A stretch of DNA of 47,990 nt from Virgibacillus senegalensis. Its GTDB lineage: Bacteria > Bacillota > Bacilli > Bacillales > Amphibacillaceae. The position numbers and the translations under genes were made by a program. Positions 19,687-27,246 of the stretch are shown one piece after another (the first letter of the stretch is position 1; each line of letters opens with the position of its first letter). The DNA is taken from assembly GCF_000821245.2 (NCBI RefSeq), contig NZ_LN611424.1, positions 79,325 to 127,314 of the forward strand, written 5' to 3'. Under the pieces are notes generated by a model. It searched no databases and was not told the origin of the DNA. It worked only from the letters and a program-made list of their open reading frames with translations.

Positions 19687-19922
19687 AAGTCTTGGATACA
19701 TTTACTTCAGAAAAATCAAATTCCAGTTCGAGTTTATCAACAAAGCGAGTACGAGAATAAGGTTATCATAACACTCTCCGATGAAGAAAAGAAAAAGTTT
19801 TTCATTCTGTAATTAAAGAGGTTCATGTAACTAAAGGAGAAAGTACAAGAAATCGACGTATTAAAGATGTTGTGCATCACATTGATTTAGAAGACCTTCA
19901 TCGTTTAGGTGAAAAGGAATAA
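19687..19922 (+). pseudogene. Frameshifted remnant of an unknown small gene
   Basis: Two overlapping open segments join if one base is restored in the T-run at about 19797-19801. The first reads WIHLLQKNQIPVRVYQQ... to LSDEEKKKFF and the second continues HSVIKEVHVTKGEST... to HRLGEKE and a stop. The 236-nt length is one base short of a multiple of three, in keeping with a 1-nt deletion. No start codon is obvious. Family not recognised. A sequencing error is possible. Between 19923 and 20125 I see nothing. Confidence 0.4.
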
Positions 19923-20125
19923 TTGAGAATGCCATTTTATTAGCCAGCTGTTGAATAGTGCCTTTCTGGAACATAACAGTCAGTTAAATAACTTTAGGCA
20001 ACATTATTTACCGGAGAATTTGGTATATATCTTAACTTATTGTATATTAATGATAACTACAGCGACTCAAATACGATTAGTACTAAGATGCTTAACATGA
20101 TGTGTAGTAATTCGTAATCTGACAT

Positions 20126-20165
20126 AAGAGGCTATTCCTATCTAACGGGAATAGCCTCTTTTCTT
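20126..20165 (+). terminator. Strong hairpin terminator upstream of the IS200 relic
   Basis: AAGAGGCTATTCC / GGAATAGCCTCTT, a 13-bp perfect stem, followed by TTCTT. Confidence 0.75.
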
Positions 20166-20169
20166 AATG

Positions 20170-20540
20170 AATTAGAAAACCCCTGGCTATGCCGGGGGTT
20201 CCGGAGAGCTTACAGCGTGGTAATAAAAAAACCTCACTTCATGGTAGGATAAAGTTGGTTTCCCGACCACTTCATCTCACCAAAGAAGGAGGTATGCCCT
20301 GTGAAGGACATGAACAGTTTAGCACATACCACATGGAATTGTAAGTATCACGTAGTCTTTGCTCCCAAATACAGAAGACAAGTCATTTATGGAAAGTATA
20401 AAAAGAGTATTGGTCAAATTATAAGAGATTTATGTGAACGGAAAGGCGTAATTATCCATGAAGCAAATGCCTGCCCGGATTCAGAGGCTTTCAGCCGCAG
20501 AGCAAACCACCAGTTCACACGGGTGGTTTTGATTTAGAAC
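20170..20540 (+). mobile_element. Internally deleted IS200/IS605-type element (PATE-like relic)
   Basis: The left-end hairpin AACCCCTGGC-TAT-GCCGGGGGTT (20178-20200), the subterminal leader, a truncated TnpA frame and the right-end hairpin ACCACCAGTTCACACGGGTGGT (20506-20527) are all present in about 370 nt. A full IS200 is roughly 700 nt, so the middle has been lost. No terminal inverted repeats are expected in this family. Confidence 0.8.
20301..20537 (+). pseudogene. tnpA: Truncated IS200 transposase tnpA
   Basis: GTG start behind AAGGAGGTATGCCCT. The first ~60 residues (NSLAHTTWNCKYHVVFAPKY ... HEANACPD) are typical IS200 TnpA. After ACPD the frame jumps into right-end sequence, so the HUH metal motif (normally HIH immediately after CPD) and the catalytic Tyr helix are gone. 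It cannot transpose by itself but its ends could be mobilised by a full-length relative. Confidence 0.85.
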
Positions 20541-20664
20541 ATGTAAATGCCTCATGTTAAACTTATATAATTTTCTGTTATTTCAAAAATTGGTGATCAC
20601 TCTTTTCATTTATGTAACAAGTTTTAGAACAATAAATATCTTAAAAATATCGGCATCACAATCT

Positions 20665-20742
20665 TGGTATATATAAACCATTGACAAAAACAAACGTCGA
20701 TGGTATATTTAAACCAAGATTAAATTTGGTTTATAAAAACCA
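20665..20742 (+). promoter_or_regulatory. Three-operator promoter of the methyltransferase-like pair
   Basis: Three 16-bp imperfect palindromes of form TGGT-N8-ACCA: O1 TGGTATATATAAACCA (20665-20680), O2 TGGTATATTTAAACCA (20701-20716), O3 TGGTTTATAAAAACCA (20727-20742). They surround a strong promoter: TTGACA (20681-20686), 17-nt spacer, TATATT (20704-20709). O1 abuts the -35, O2 covers the -10, O3 is in the leader next to the ribosome site. This is the layout of tight repression. The regulator is not identified. Confidence 0.8.
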
Positions 20743-20756
20743 CGGAGGTGTTTTTA

Positions 20757-22424
20757 TTGGAGAACAAAATTAATGATTTATTGAGAGTAGTTAGTGAAAC
20801 AAGAGGAGATGGTAAACAGGAACCTTACTCACAGTTTATTGCTTTATATTTAAGTCAAAAGTTGCGAAAATTAGGGTTCGAGGAGATACTCACGAATATT
20901 GAAGATGAAAAAGTAAAATGGGCTTTAAAAGATGTTTATGAGGAGAATAGTGATTTAATAGAAGAATTTAAACAGATATCAATATTATCAGATAAGGAAT
21001 GGTTAGAGATTATAGAACAAACATCAATATTTGATAATAGAGAGAACACTATACAAAAAACGCCTATCAGTATTATAAAATTAACAGATCGACTACTTGA
21101 TATTCGTAATAAAGATTCAATACTTGATATTTGCTCAGGATTAGGTATTACATTGGCGCAATTGTCGATAGAAAAAGATATAGCACTAATGGGTGTAGAA
21201 ATTAATTCTCAGGCATATATTCAGTCGAAACTATTACTAGACATTATGAATAAAGATACATCAAATATTATTTTAGGTAATGCTCTTAAAACAGATATCA
21301 GTGTATTCGAAGCAAACAAGGTATTTATAAATGGACCACTGGGACTTAGGGTGTCAAAAGATATATACGATGAGGTACTTAATAAAAAATTTAGTGCGAC
21401 AGCATACGAAGAATTAATTCCTAATTATGATAGTACTTGGTTATTCGTATTAGATACGGTTTTACATTCAAACTTTGAAAAAGTAGTAGTTGTAATGAAT
21501 GAGGCTCCATTGGTTAATAATCGTGATGCGCTAATTCGAAAACAATTAATGAAAGATGGTTTAATTGAAGCAATCATAGATCTCCCAGGAGGTTTATTGG
21601 ATTATTCAGGTATACCAGTAAGTTTGCTTGTTTTAAGTAAAAATAATTCGAATGTTTCATTTGTTGATGCGACAAAACTGGGCACTAAAAAACAACATAA
21701 AACTTTTTTAAAAGATGACGATATTGAAAAAATCATCAAAGCAATAGAGGTTGATGGACAGTTAAGTAAAACTTGTAATTTTGAAGTTATAGAAAATGAA
21801 GATTTCATATTTTCTTCCAAACGCTATTTAATTCCAGATTTACCTTATGAAAATACAGTACAATTAAAAGATGTTGTCAAAACAATTAATCGTGGTGCAA
21901 TGATTTCTAATAAAAATTTAAAGGAAATAGAGTCGGAAACATCTACACCGTACCAATATTTAGCTTTGAACAATTTTACAAATGGTATAGTGGATAAGAA
22001 GTTGCCATTCATAAAGAAAATTGATCCATCATTAGAAAAACATGTAATAAAAAATGATTCATTAATTATATCTAAGATGTCTCCATTTAAAGTGGCATCT
22101 ATTGAACAAAAAGAAAAACAAATATTAGTTAACGGTAACTTATACTTTTTAGAGATTGACGAAAATAAAATCAATCCAAAGTACCTTGAAGCTTATTTAC
22201 AAAGTGAATTTGGTATGAGAGAACTACAGAAATACGAAAAAGGAACCATGATGAAAACTATAAGTATACGAGATTTAGAAAAAATTATGATTCCAGTGCT
22301 GACAGAAGAGGAACAAAATAAAATTGGAAAAGCATATGATTTATTGAAGAGAGAACAAGAAGTTACTTTAGAGAGAATTAAGCGAATTGAAGAAGAAAAG
22401 AATAATATTATGGAGGTGAGGTAG
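20757..22424 (+). CDS. Degenerate N6-adenine methyltransferase fused to a specificity-like domain
   Basis: 555 aa from TTG at 20757 (LENKINDLL), 7 nt after GGAGGTG; the in-frame GTG at 20748 lies inside the ribosome site. Residues about 1-110 form an HsdM_N-like helical region; 110-330 an N6_Mtase-like Rossmann domain; 370-545 resembles an HsdS target-recognition domain with a coiled-coil tail (KGTMMKTISIRDLEKIMIP). Motif I is a weak D124-ICSGLG-130. The catalytic motif IV, NPPY/F in active enzymes, is N192-GPL-195, so methylation is very unlikely. It may instead bind DNA sequence-specifically or sense SAM. The 175-aa partner follows by 1 nt. AT-rich, transferred DNA. Confidence 0.72.
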   Translation: MENKINDLLRVVSETRGDGKQEPYSQFIALYLSQKLRKLGFEEILTNIEDEKVKWALKDVYEENSDLIEEFKQISILSDKEWLEIIEQTSIFDNRENTIQKTPISIIKLTDRLLDIRNKDSILDICSGLGITLAQLSIEKDIALMGVEINSQAYIQSKLLLDIMNKDTSNIILGNALKTDISVFEANKVFINGPLGLRVSKDIYDEVLNKKFSATAYEELIPNYDSTWLFVLDTVLHSNFEKVVVVMNEAPLVNNRDALIRKQLMKDGLIEAIIDLPGGLLDYSGIPVSLLVLSKNNSNVSFVDATKLGTKKQHKTFLKDDDIEKIIKAIEVDGQLSKTCNFEVIENEDFIFSSKRYLIPDLPYENTVQLKDVVKTINRGAMISNKNLKEIESETSTPYQYLALNNFTNGIVDKKLPFIKKIDPSLEKHVIKNDSLIISKMSPFKVASIEQKEKQILVNGNLYFLEIDENKINPKYLEAYLQSEFGMRELQKYEKGTMMKTISIRDLEKIMIPVLTEEEQNKIGKAYDLLKREQEVTLERIKRIEEEKNNIMEVR

Positions 22425-22425
22425 A

Positions 22426-22953
22426 ATGCAAGTAGACCAAGAGTTGTTATTTGACATCGCTACTGAAGCCTCGTCTATTTTAACTCGAAAAATTATACAA
22501 GCTACTGACGAAAGAACGTTAAGAATAACGTTAAATGAGTATAATTTAATTGATTTGCTACCAGAACAAGAAAACAGCTTTACTTATCCAAACGGAAATA
22601 TACTTATTTTTGGAGAGAGTAATGTTAAGGAACATGTTATCTATCAGATATTTAAAAAACAAGGAATTGACAAAGATAGAGTGAAACTGCATTTAGGATT
22701 TAATGAATATAAAAAATTTAATTTTAAACGTTTAAGTCATAGACCAGAAAATAGACTTATTCTATTTGGTCCAATTCCACACTCAACTCGTGATAAAGGG
22801 AATTACTCGAGTGTTATTAATATGATGGAAAATGAAGACGGCTTTCCTAAAGTAGTTAGGTTAACAGCAAATCAAAGCTTGAAAATAACACGAAACAGTT
22901 TAACAGAAGTGATTGAGGAAGAAGTTAAAACAGGATTTTTAAAAGTAGATTAA
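22426..22953 (+). CDS. Unknown 175-aa partner of the methyltransferase-like protein
   Basis: ATG begins 1 nt after the preceding stop with GGAGGTGAGG as ribosome site inside the upstream gene, so the two are coupled. Predicted order: N-terminal helices (about 1-50), strand NGNILIFGES, helix, strand VKLHLGF, helix, strand NRLILFGPIPHS, then PKVVRLTAN and a final helix. This looks like an alpha/beta Rossmann-like fold without a nucleotide-binding glycine motif I can name. I do not recognise the family. No helix-turn-helix is obvious, so it is not clearly the operator-binding protein. Confidence 0.6.
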   Translation: MQVDQELLFDIATEASSILTRKIIQATDERTLRITLNEYNLIDLLPEQENSFTYPNGNILIFGESNVKEHVIYQIFKKQGIDKDRVKLHLGFNEYKKFNFKRLSHRPENRLILFGPIPHSTRDKGNYSSVINMMENEDGFPKVVRLTANQSLKITRNSLTEVIEEEVKTGFLKVD

Positions 22954-22967
22954 ACTCCTATCTTATA

Positions 22968-23037
22968 GGGACGCAGGGACACGAATAATGGGCCGACAAG
23001 TATGTATTTGGCTATGTGGGACAAGGTTCCTGTTCCT
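22968..23037 (+). repeat. 70-nt small repeat, copy 1
   Basis: Begins GGGACGCAGGGAC and ends TGTGGGACAAGGTTCCTGTTCCT. Copy 2 at 30367-30436 has the same length, start and end. Ends are inverted (GGGACnnnGGGACAnG... / ...CCTGTCCC). It starts 14 nt after the stop codon of the 175-aa gene. MITE/REP-like; might act as a transcript end. Confidence 0.65.
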
Positions 23038-23477
23038 AAGTCTCTCAAGAGTTAAAGGATCTAGTAAATCTTCTAAATAAGAAAAAAATTTAACAGGTGA
23101 TTGATGTTGAACTGCTAACAAGAATGTCGTAGCCTAGATTATAAAAGAAATGATTGTTACAAACGAATGAAGCTATTTCAATAATAGCTAAGAAATGAAC
23201 AACATTTAAATGAAATCATCACGTTAACATGATATCCTAAGATATTATTGTCAATTATAAATCGGGTTAAAAGTCTTAGTTTATAAATCAAGAAAAACCA
23301 TAACCACCGATTATTTACAAAAGCGAGTAACTTTTTGGAAGCATGACGATACGGATGTGTTGAGATGGTATATCACTTTAAAAAGTATTGCATAAAAATT
23401 GTCGAAGCCTTCCTTATCGAGTGGACAATATTTTTATATTCTGATTGAAAAATAAATATAATTGAGGGAGAAAGAAC
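23038..23477. other. Intergenic stretch upstream of hsdM with a possible coding relic
   Basis: Mostly AT-rich with no intact gene. A short open segment at 23261-23395 on the plus strand reads IGLKVLVYKSRKTITT... WKHDDTDVLRWYITLKSIA and a stop; it has no start and could be the end of a decayed gene. The ribosome site GAGGGAGAAAG before hsdM is clear. I could not assign a convincing hsdM promoter. Confidence 0.3.
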
Positions 23478-26039
23478 ATGATTACATCAGATGATATTAA
23501 AAGAAGATTATGGGATGGTGCTAATGATCTTAGGGGATCAATGGATGCCAGCCGTTATAAAGATTATATGTTAGGTTTAATGTTCTATAAATTCCTTAGT
23601 GATAAAACACTTGAAACATTTGTCAAAACAAGTGGTGCTAAAGGGAATGAGGAAGAAATTGTTCAAGCTTATGAAGAGGCTTATGAAAATTATGGGGACA
23701 ATCTCATCAATATGATTCAAAATGTCCTTGGATATTATGTTTTACCTAAACACTTATACCAGACATGGTTAAAAGATATTCGTGAAGGCACGTTTGAATT
23801 AGACAAGGTAACAGAGAGCTTACAAAGTTTCGAACGTACTGTTGCTACAACTGGAGATATCGATGATTTTAAAGGACTTTTCTCTAGCTCTACGATTGAT
23901 CTAACAGACACTGCTTTAGGAAGTAATTTGAACGCGCGAAGTAAAAATATTCGTAAATTAATTGAATTATTTGCTGATTTAAATATGGTTGCACTTCAAA
24001 AAGGTGATGTGTTAGGAGATGCTTACGAATATTTAATCGGTCAATTTGCGATGGAATCAGGAAAGAAAGCCGGAGAGTTCTATACACCACGTCAAGTCAG
24101 TGAAGTCATGGCACAAATTGTTGCTAAAACAACGGAGGTAAAATCGATTTATGACCCAACTGTTGGTTCAGGTTCATTACTCTTAACGGTTAGTCGACAT
24201 TTAACAGAAGATAACCAAAAAGATCTCCATTATTATGGGCAAGAAAAAAATACGGCTACATATAACTTAACACGAATGAATTTATTATTACACGGTGTTC
24301 GACCGGAAAAAATGACTGTGAAAAATGGCGATACATTAGGGCAAGATTGGCCTGAAGATCCAGAACTTCCAAATGAAGGTGTTCAGTTTGATGCGGTGGT
24401 TATGAATCCACCATACTCAGTTAAAAATTGGAATCAAGAAGACCTAAAAGTAACAGACCCACGATTTGAAGTTGCAGGAGTTTTACCACCAGATTCTAAA
24501 GGTGATTATGCATTTTTATTACACGGTTTATTCCATTTAGGTCAAGAAGGTACGATGGCAATTGTACTTCCACATGGCGTGTTATTCCGCGGTGGTGCGG
24601 AAGGGGAGATCCGTAAACGACTATTAGATAATAACTATATTGATACAGTCATTGGGTTGCCAGATAAATTATTTACAAATACAGGCATCCCTGTAACGGT
24701 AATAATACTGAAAAAGAACCGAGAGCTAGATGATCCTGTTCTTATAATTGATGCTTCTAAATCGTTTGTAAAAGAAGGAAAGCAAAATGCATTACAAGAG
24801 AAAGATATCGCTAAAATTGTAGATACATATATCGAACGTACGAGTGAACCGGGATATAGTTATAAAGCAACTAGAAAAGACATCAAAGAAAATGAATATA
24901 ATTTAAATATCCCACGTTATATTGAATCGGTAGAAGAAGATATTACCCATGATGTAGATGCACATTTGTATGGAGGCATCCCATTAAGTCAAATTAATAC
25001 ACTAACAGTGCTACACGAGATGACGAAAGATGTTTTATATAATGCGCTTACTGAAGTACGTCCAGGTTATGTGGAATTAACACAATCAGTAATAGATTTA
25101 AGAGAAGAAGTGCTAACACATGTAAACGTACAAAATAAAATCAAAGCATTAAAAGAAGTAACAGAGTCCTATATGAATACATATTGGGAAAAGTTAAAAA
25201 CAGTAGCTGATGTGAATGATATTGAACCGTTAAAAGAAGAAATGTTATCGGAAATTAAAAAGCTATTAAAACAATTTAATCACGTTAATACGTATGATGG
25301 TTATCAAATTATTGCGGAGTTATGGGAAAATATACTATCCCAAGATACAGAGAAAATTGCGATTAGTGACTTTTACACAGTCGGAAAGACACGCGAAGCG
25401 AATATGGTTACAAAAGGTTCTGGTAAAACGAAGCGAACAGAACAAAATGGTTGGGTTGGAGCAATTGTACCGAATGAACTTATATTAAAGGAGCTCTATA
25501 CAGAAGAACTACGTGATGTGGAAACACAAAAAGAAGCTTTAGCAGCTATTAATGATGAAATAAATGAACTCGTTGAAGCGGCAAAAGTAGAAGAAAGTGA
25601 AGAAGCGCAAATCTTAGGAGATGCTTTAAATGCTAGAGAAGACGACTTTACTTTATCAGCAGTAAAAGCAGAATTAAAGAAGGTTGCAAAAGATACAGAA
25701 GAATATGTTTTATTAGATAAGGTTAGAAAACTATTGGATGAAAGATCATCTTTAAACAAAGCGATTAGAGAAAAAGAAAAATCATTAACTGAACAAGTTG
25801 AAGAAAGAATTGAAAATTTAACGAATGAAGAAATCGATCAACTTATGTATAAAAAATGGTTTGGTCAATTAACAGGACCCATCACAAAACTTGTAGAAGT
25901 ACCTCTTAAAAATGAACTGGATACATTGAAAGAGTTAAAGGAAAGATATGCTGATACGTTAGAAACTATTGAAGCAGAAAGTAAATCACTAGAAGCCCAA
26001 TTTGAAGCAATGCTACAAGAACTGGTGGTGACGAAATGA
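23478..26039 (+). CDS. hsdM: Type I restriction-modification methyltransferase subunit HsdM
   Basis: Adenine-N6 methyltransferase subunit, working as M2S or within R2M2S. HsdM_N helical domain (about 5-160), N6_Mtase domain (about 170-480) with the SAM motif D226-PTVGSG and the intact catalytic N310-PPY. At 853 aa it is much longer than classical HsdM of about 500: the extra C-terminal part (about 540-853) is rich in Glu/Lys heptad-like helices and probably coiled coil. Long forms like this occur in Firmicutes. It overlaps hsdS by 4 nt. ATG follows GAGGGAGAAAG. Confidence 0.94.
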   Translation: MITSDDIKRRLWDGANDLRGSMDASRYKDYMLGLMFYKFLSDKTLETFVKTSGAKGNEEEIVQAYEEAYENYGDNLINMIQNVLGYYVLPKHLYQTWLKDIREGTFELDKVTESLQSFERTVATTGDIDDFKGLFSSSTIDLTDTALGSNLNARSKNIRKLIELFADLNMVALQKGDVLGDAYEYLIGQFAMESGKKAGEFYTPRQVSEVMAQIVAKTTEVKSIYDPTVGSGSLLLTVSRHLTEDNQKDLHYYGQEKNTATYNLTRMNLLLHGVRPEKMTVKNGDTLGQDWPEDPELPNEGVQFDAVVMNPPYSVKNWNQEDLKVTDPRFEVAGVLPPDSKGDYAFLLHGLFHLGQEGTMAIVLPHGVLFRGGAEGEIRKRLLDNNYIDTVIGLPDKLFTNTGIPVTVIILKKNRELDDPVLIIDASKSFVKEGKQNALQEKDIAKIVDTYIERTSEPGYSYKATRKDIKENEYNLNIPRYIESVEEDITHDVDAHLYGGIPLSQINTLTVLHEMTKDVLYNALTEVRPGYVELTQSVIDLREEVLTHVNVQNKIKALKEVTESYMNTYWEKLKTVADVNDIEPLKEEMLSEIKKLLKQFNHVNTYDGYQIIAELWENILSQDTEKIAISDFYTVGKTREANMVTKGSGKTKRTEQNGWVGAIVPNELILKELYTEELRDVETQKEALAAINDEINELVEAAKVEESEEAQILGDALNAREDDFTLSAVKAELKKVAKDTEEYVLLDKVRKLLDERSSLNKAIREKEKSLTEQVEERIENLTNEEIDQLMYKKWFGQLTGPITKLVEVPLKNELDTLKELKERYADTLETIEAESKSLEAQFEAMLQELVVTK

Positions 26040-27229
26040 TAAAAGAAAAGAAATTAGTGCCTAAAAGAAGATTTAAGGGGCTTAAAGGAGGATGGAGAAA
26101 GGAAAAGCTTGATGATATTGCAAATTATCGTAGAGGATCTTTTCCTCAGCCTTATGGGGAAGATAAATGGTACGATGAAATAAATGGGATGCCATTTGTT
26201 CAAGTGGTAGATGTAGCCAAAAATTTAAAACTAGTTAATAATACAAAGCAGAGGATTAGTAAATTAGCACAACCGAGTAGTGTTTATGTTGAAAAAGGAA
26301 AAGTATTAGTTACCTTGCAGGGAAGTATTGGTAGGGTTGCTATTACACAATATCCGTCTTATGTAGACAGGACTTTGCTTATTTTTGAAAGCTATAAATT
26401 TCAGGTTGATACTTATTATTTTGCGTATATCATTCAATTATTATTTGATATTGAGAAACAAAAAGCACCTGGAGGGACGATTAAAACAATAACTAAAGAG
26501 GCATTAAGTGAATTCATAGTTAAGATTCCATGTTATGCCGAACAACAAAAAATCGGTGAGTTTTTTAAGGTTTTAGATGAAAGAATTGCAATTCAAGAAC
26601 GGAAGATTGCTAAAGTAAAAGCATTAAAGTCTGCTTATTTAACAGAAATGTTCCCACAAGAAGGCGAAACGGTACCGAGAAGAAGATTTGAGGGATTTGA
26701 AGAGAAATGGGTAAGACGAAGAGTAGGGGATATTTTTCAAGTGACAAGAGGTAATGTACTTTCAACAACAAAAATCGAAAAAAAACAGAGTAAGATTTCA
26801 CATTATCCGGTATATTCCTCACAAACCCAAAATAATGGTCTATTAGGTTATTATTCTGATTATTTATTTGACACAGCTATTACCTGGACTACTGATGGAG
26901 CTAATGCAGGTACAGTTAATTACAGAGAAGGTAAATTCTATAGTACAAATGTTAATGGTGTCCTTATTTCTAAAGAAGGATACGCTTGTAAAGCTGTCGC
27001 TGAAATACTTGATTTAGAGGCATGGAAACATGTTTCTAAGGTTGGAAATCCAAAGCTTATGAATAATGTAATGTCAAACATAGAAATACCTATTTCAAAT
27101 AATATAAAAGAGCTAGAAATGTTATCGTTGTTCTTTACAAACTTAGATGATCAAATTACAACCGAAGAAAAAAAGCTAGAAAAGCTAAAGAAAATGAAAG
27201 AGGCTTATTTAGAAGAGATGTTTGTGTAA
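26036..27229 (+). CDS. hsdS: Type I restriction-modification specificity subunit HsdS
   Basis: 397 aa with two target-recognition domains. TRD1 about 18-165, then a helical spacer ending KVKALKSAYLTEMF; TRD2 about 215-365, then a helix ending KLKKMKEAYLEEMF. The two halves also start alike (PKRRFKGLKGGW and PRRRFEGFEEKW), the normal internal duplication that places the two TRDs antiparallel on a bipartite site. Target sequence cannot be read off. Overlaps hsdM (ATGA) and precedes hsdR by 17 nt. Confidence 0.94.
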   Translation: MIKEKKLVPKRRFKGLKGGWRKEKLDDIANYRRGSFPQPYGEDKWYDEINGMPFVQVVDVAKNLKLVNNTKQRISKLAQPSSVYVEKGKVLVTLQGSIGRVAITQYPSYVDRTLLIFESYKFQVDTYYFAYIIQLLFDIEKQKAPGGTIKTITKEALSEFIVKIPCYAEQQKIGEFFKVLDERIAIQERKIAKVKALKSAYLTEMFPQEGETVPRRRFEGFEEKWVRRRVGDIFQVTRGNVLSTTKIEKKQSKISHYPVYSSQTQNNGLLGYYSDYLFDTAITWTTDGANAGTVNYREGKFYSTNVNGVLISKEGYACKAVAEILDLEAWKHVSKVGNPKLMNNVMSNIEIPISNNIKELEMLSLFFTNLDDQITTEEKKLEKLKKMKEAYLEEMFV

Positions 27230-27246
27230 GAAAGGAGGGGTAGCGA

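Noticed and set aside
19755-19770. TATCATAA in the decayed gene as a second SCC-type att core
   Set aside because: Only the short core matches; flanking bases differ from the rlmH end and the position, within 160 nt of rlmH, does not bound any element.
20665-20742. The three repeats as a CRISPR array
   Set aside because: Repeats are 16-bp palindromes with unequal short spacing (20 and 10 nt) inside a promoter and no cas genes are present.
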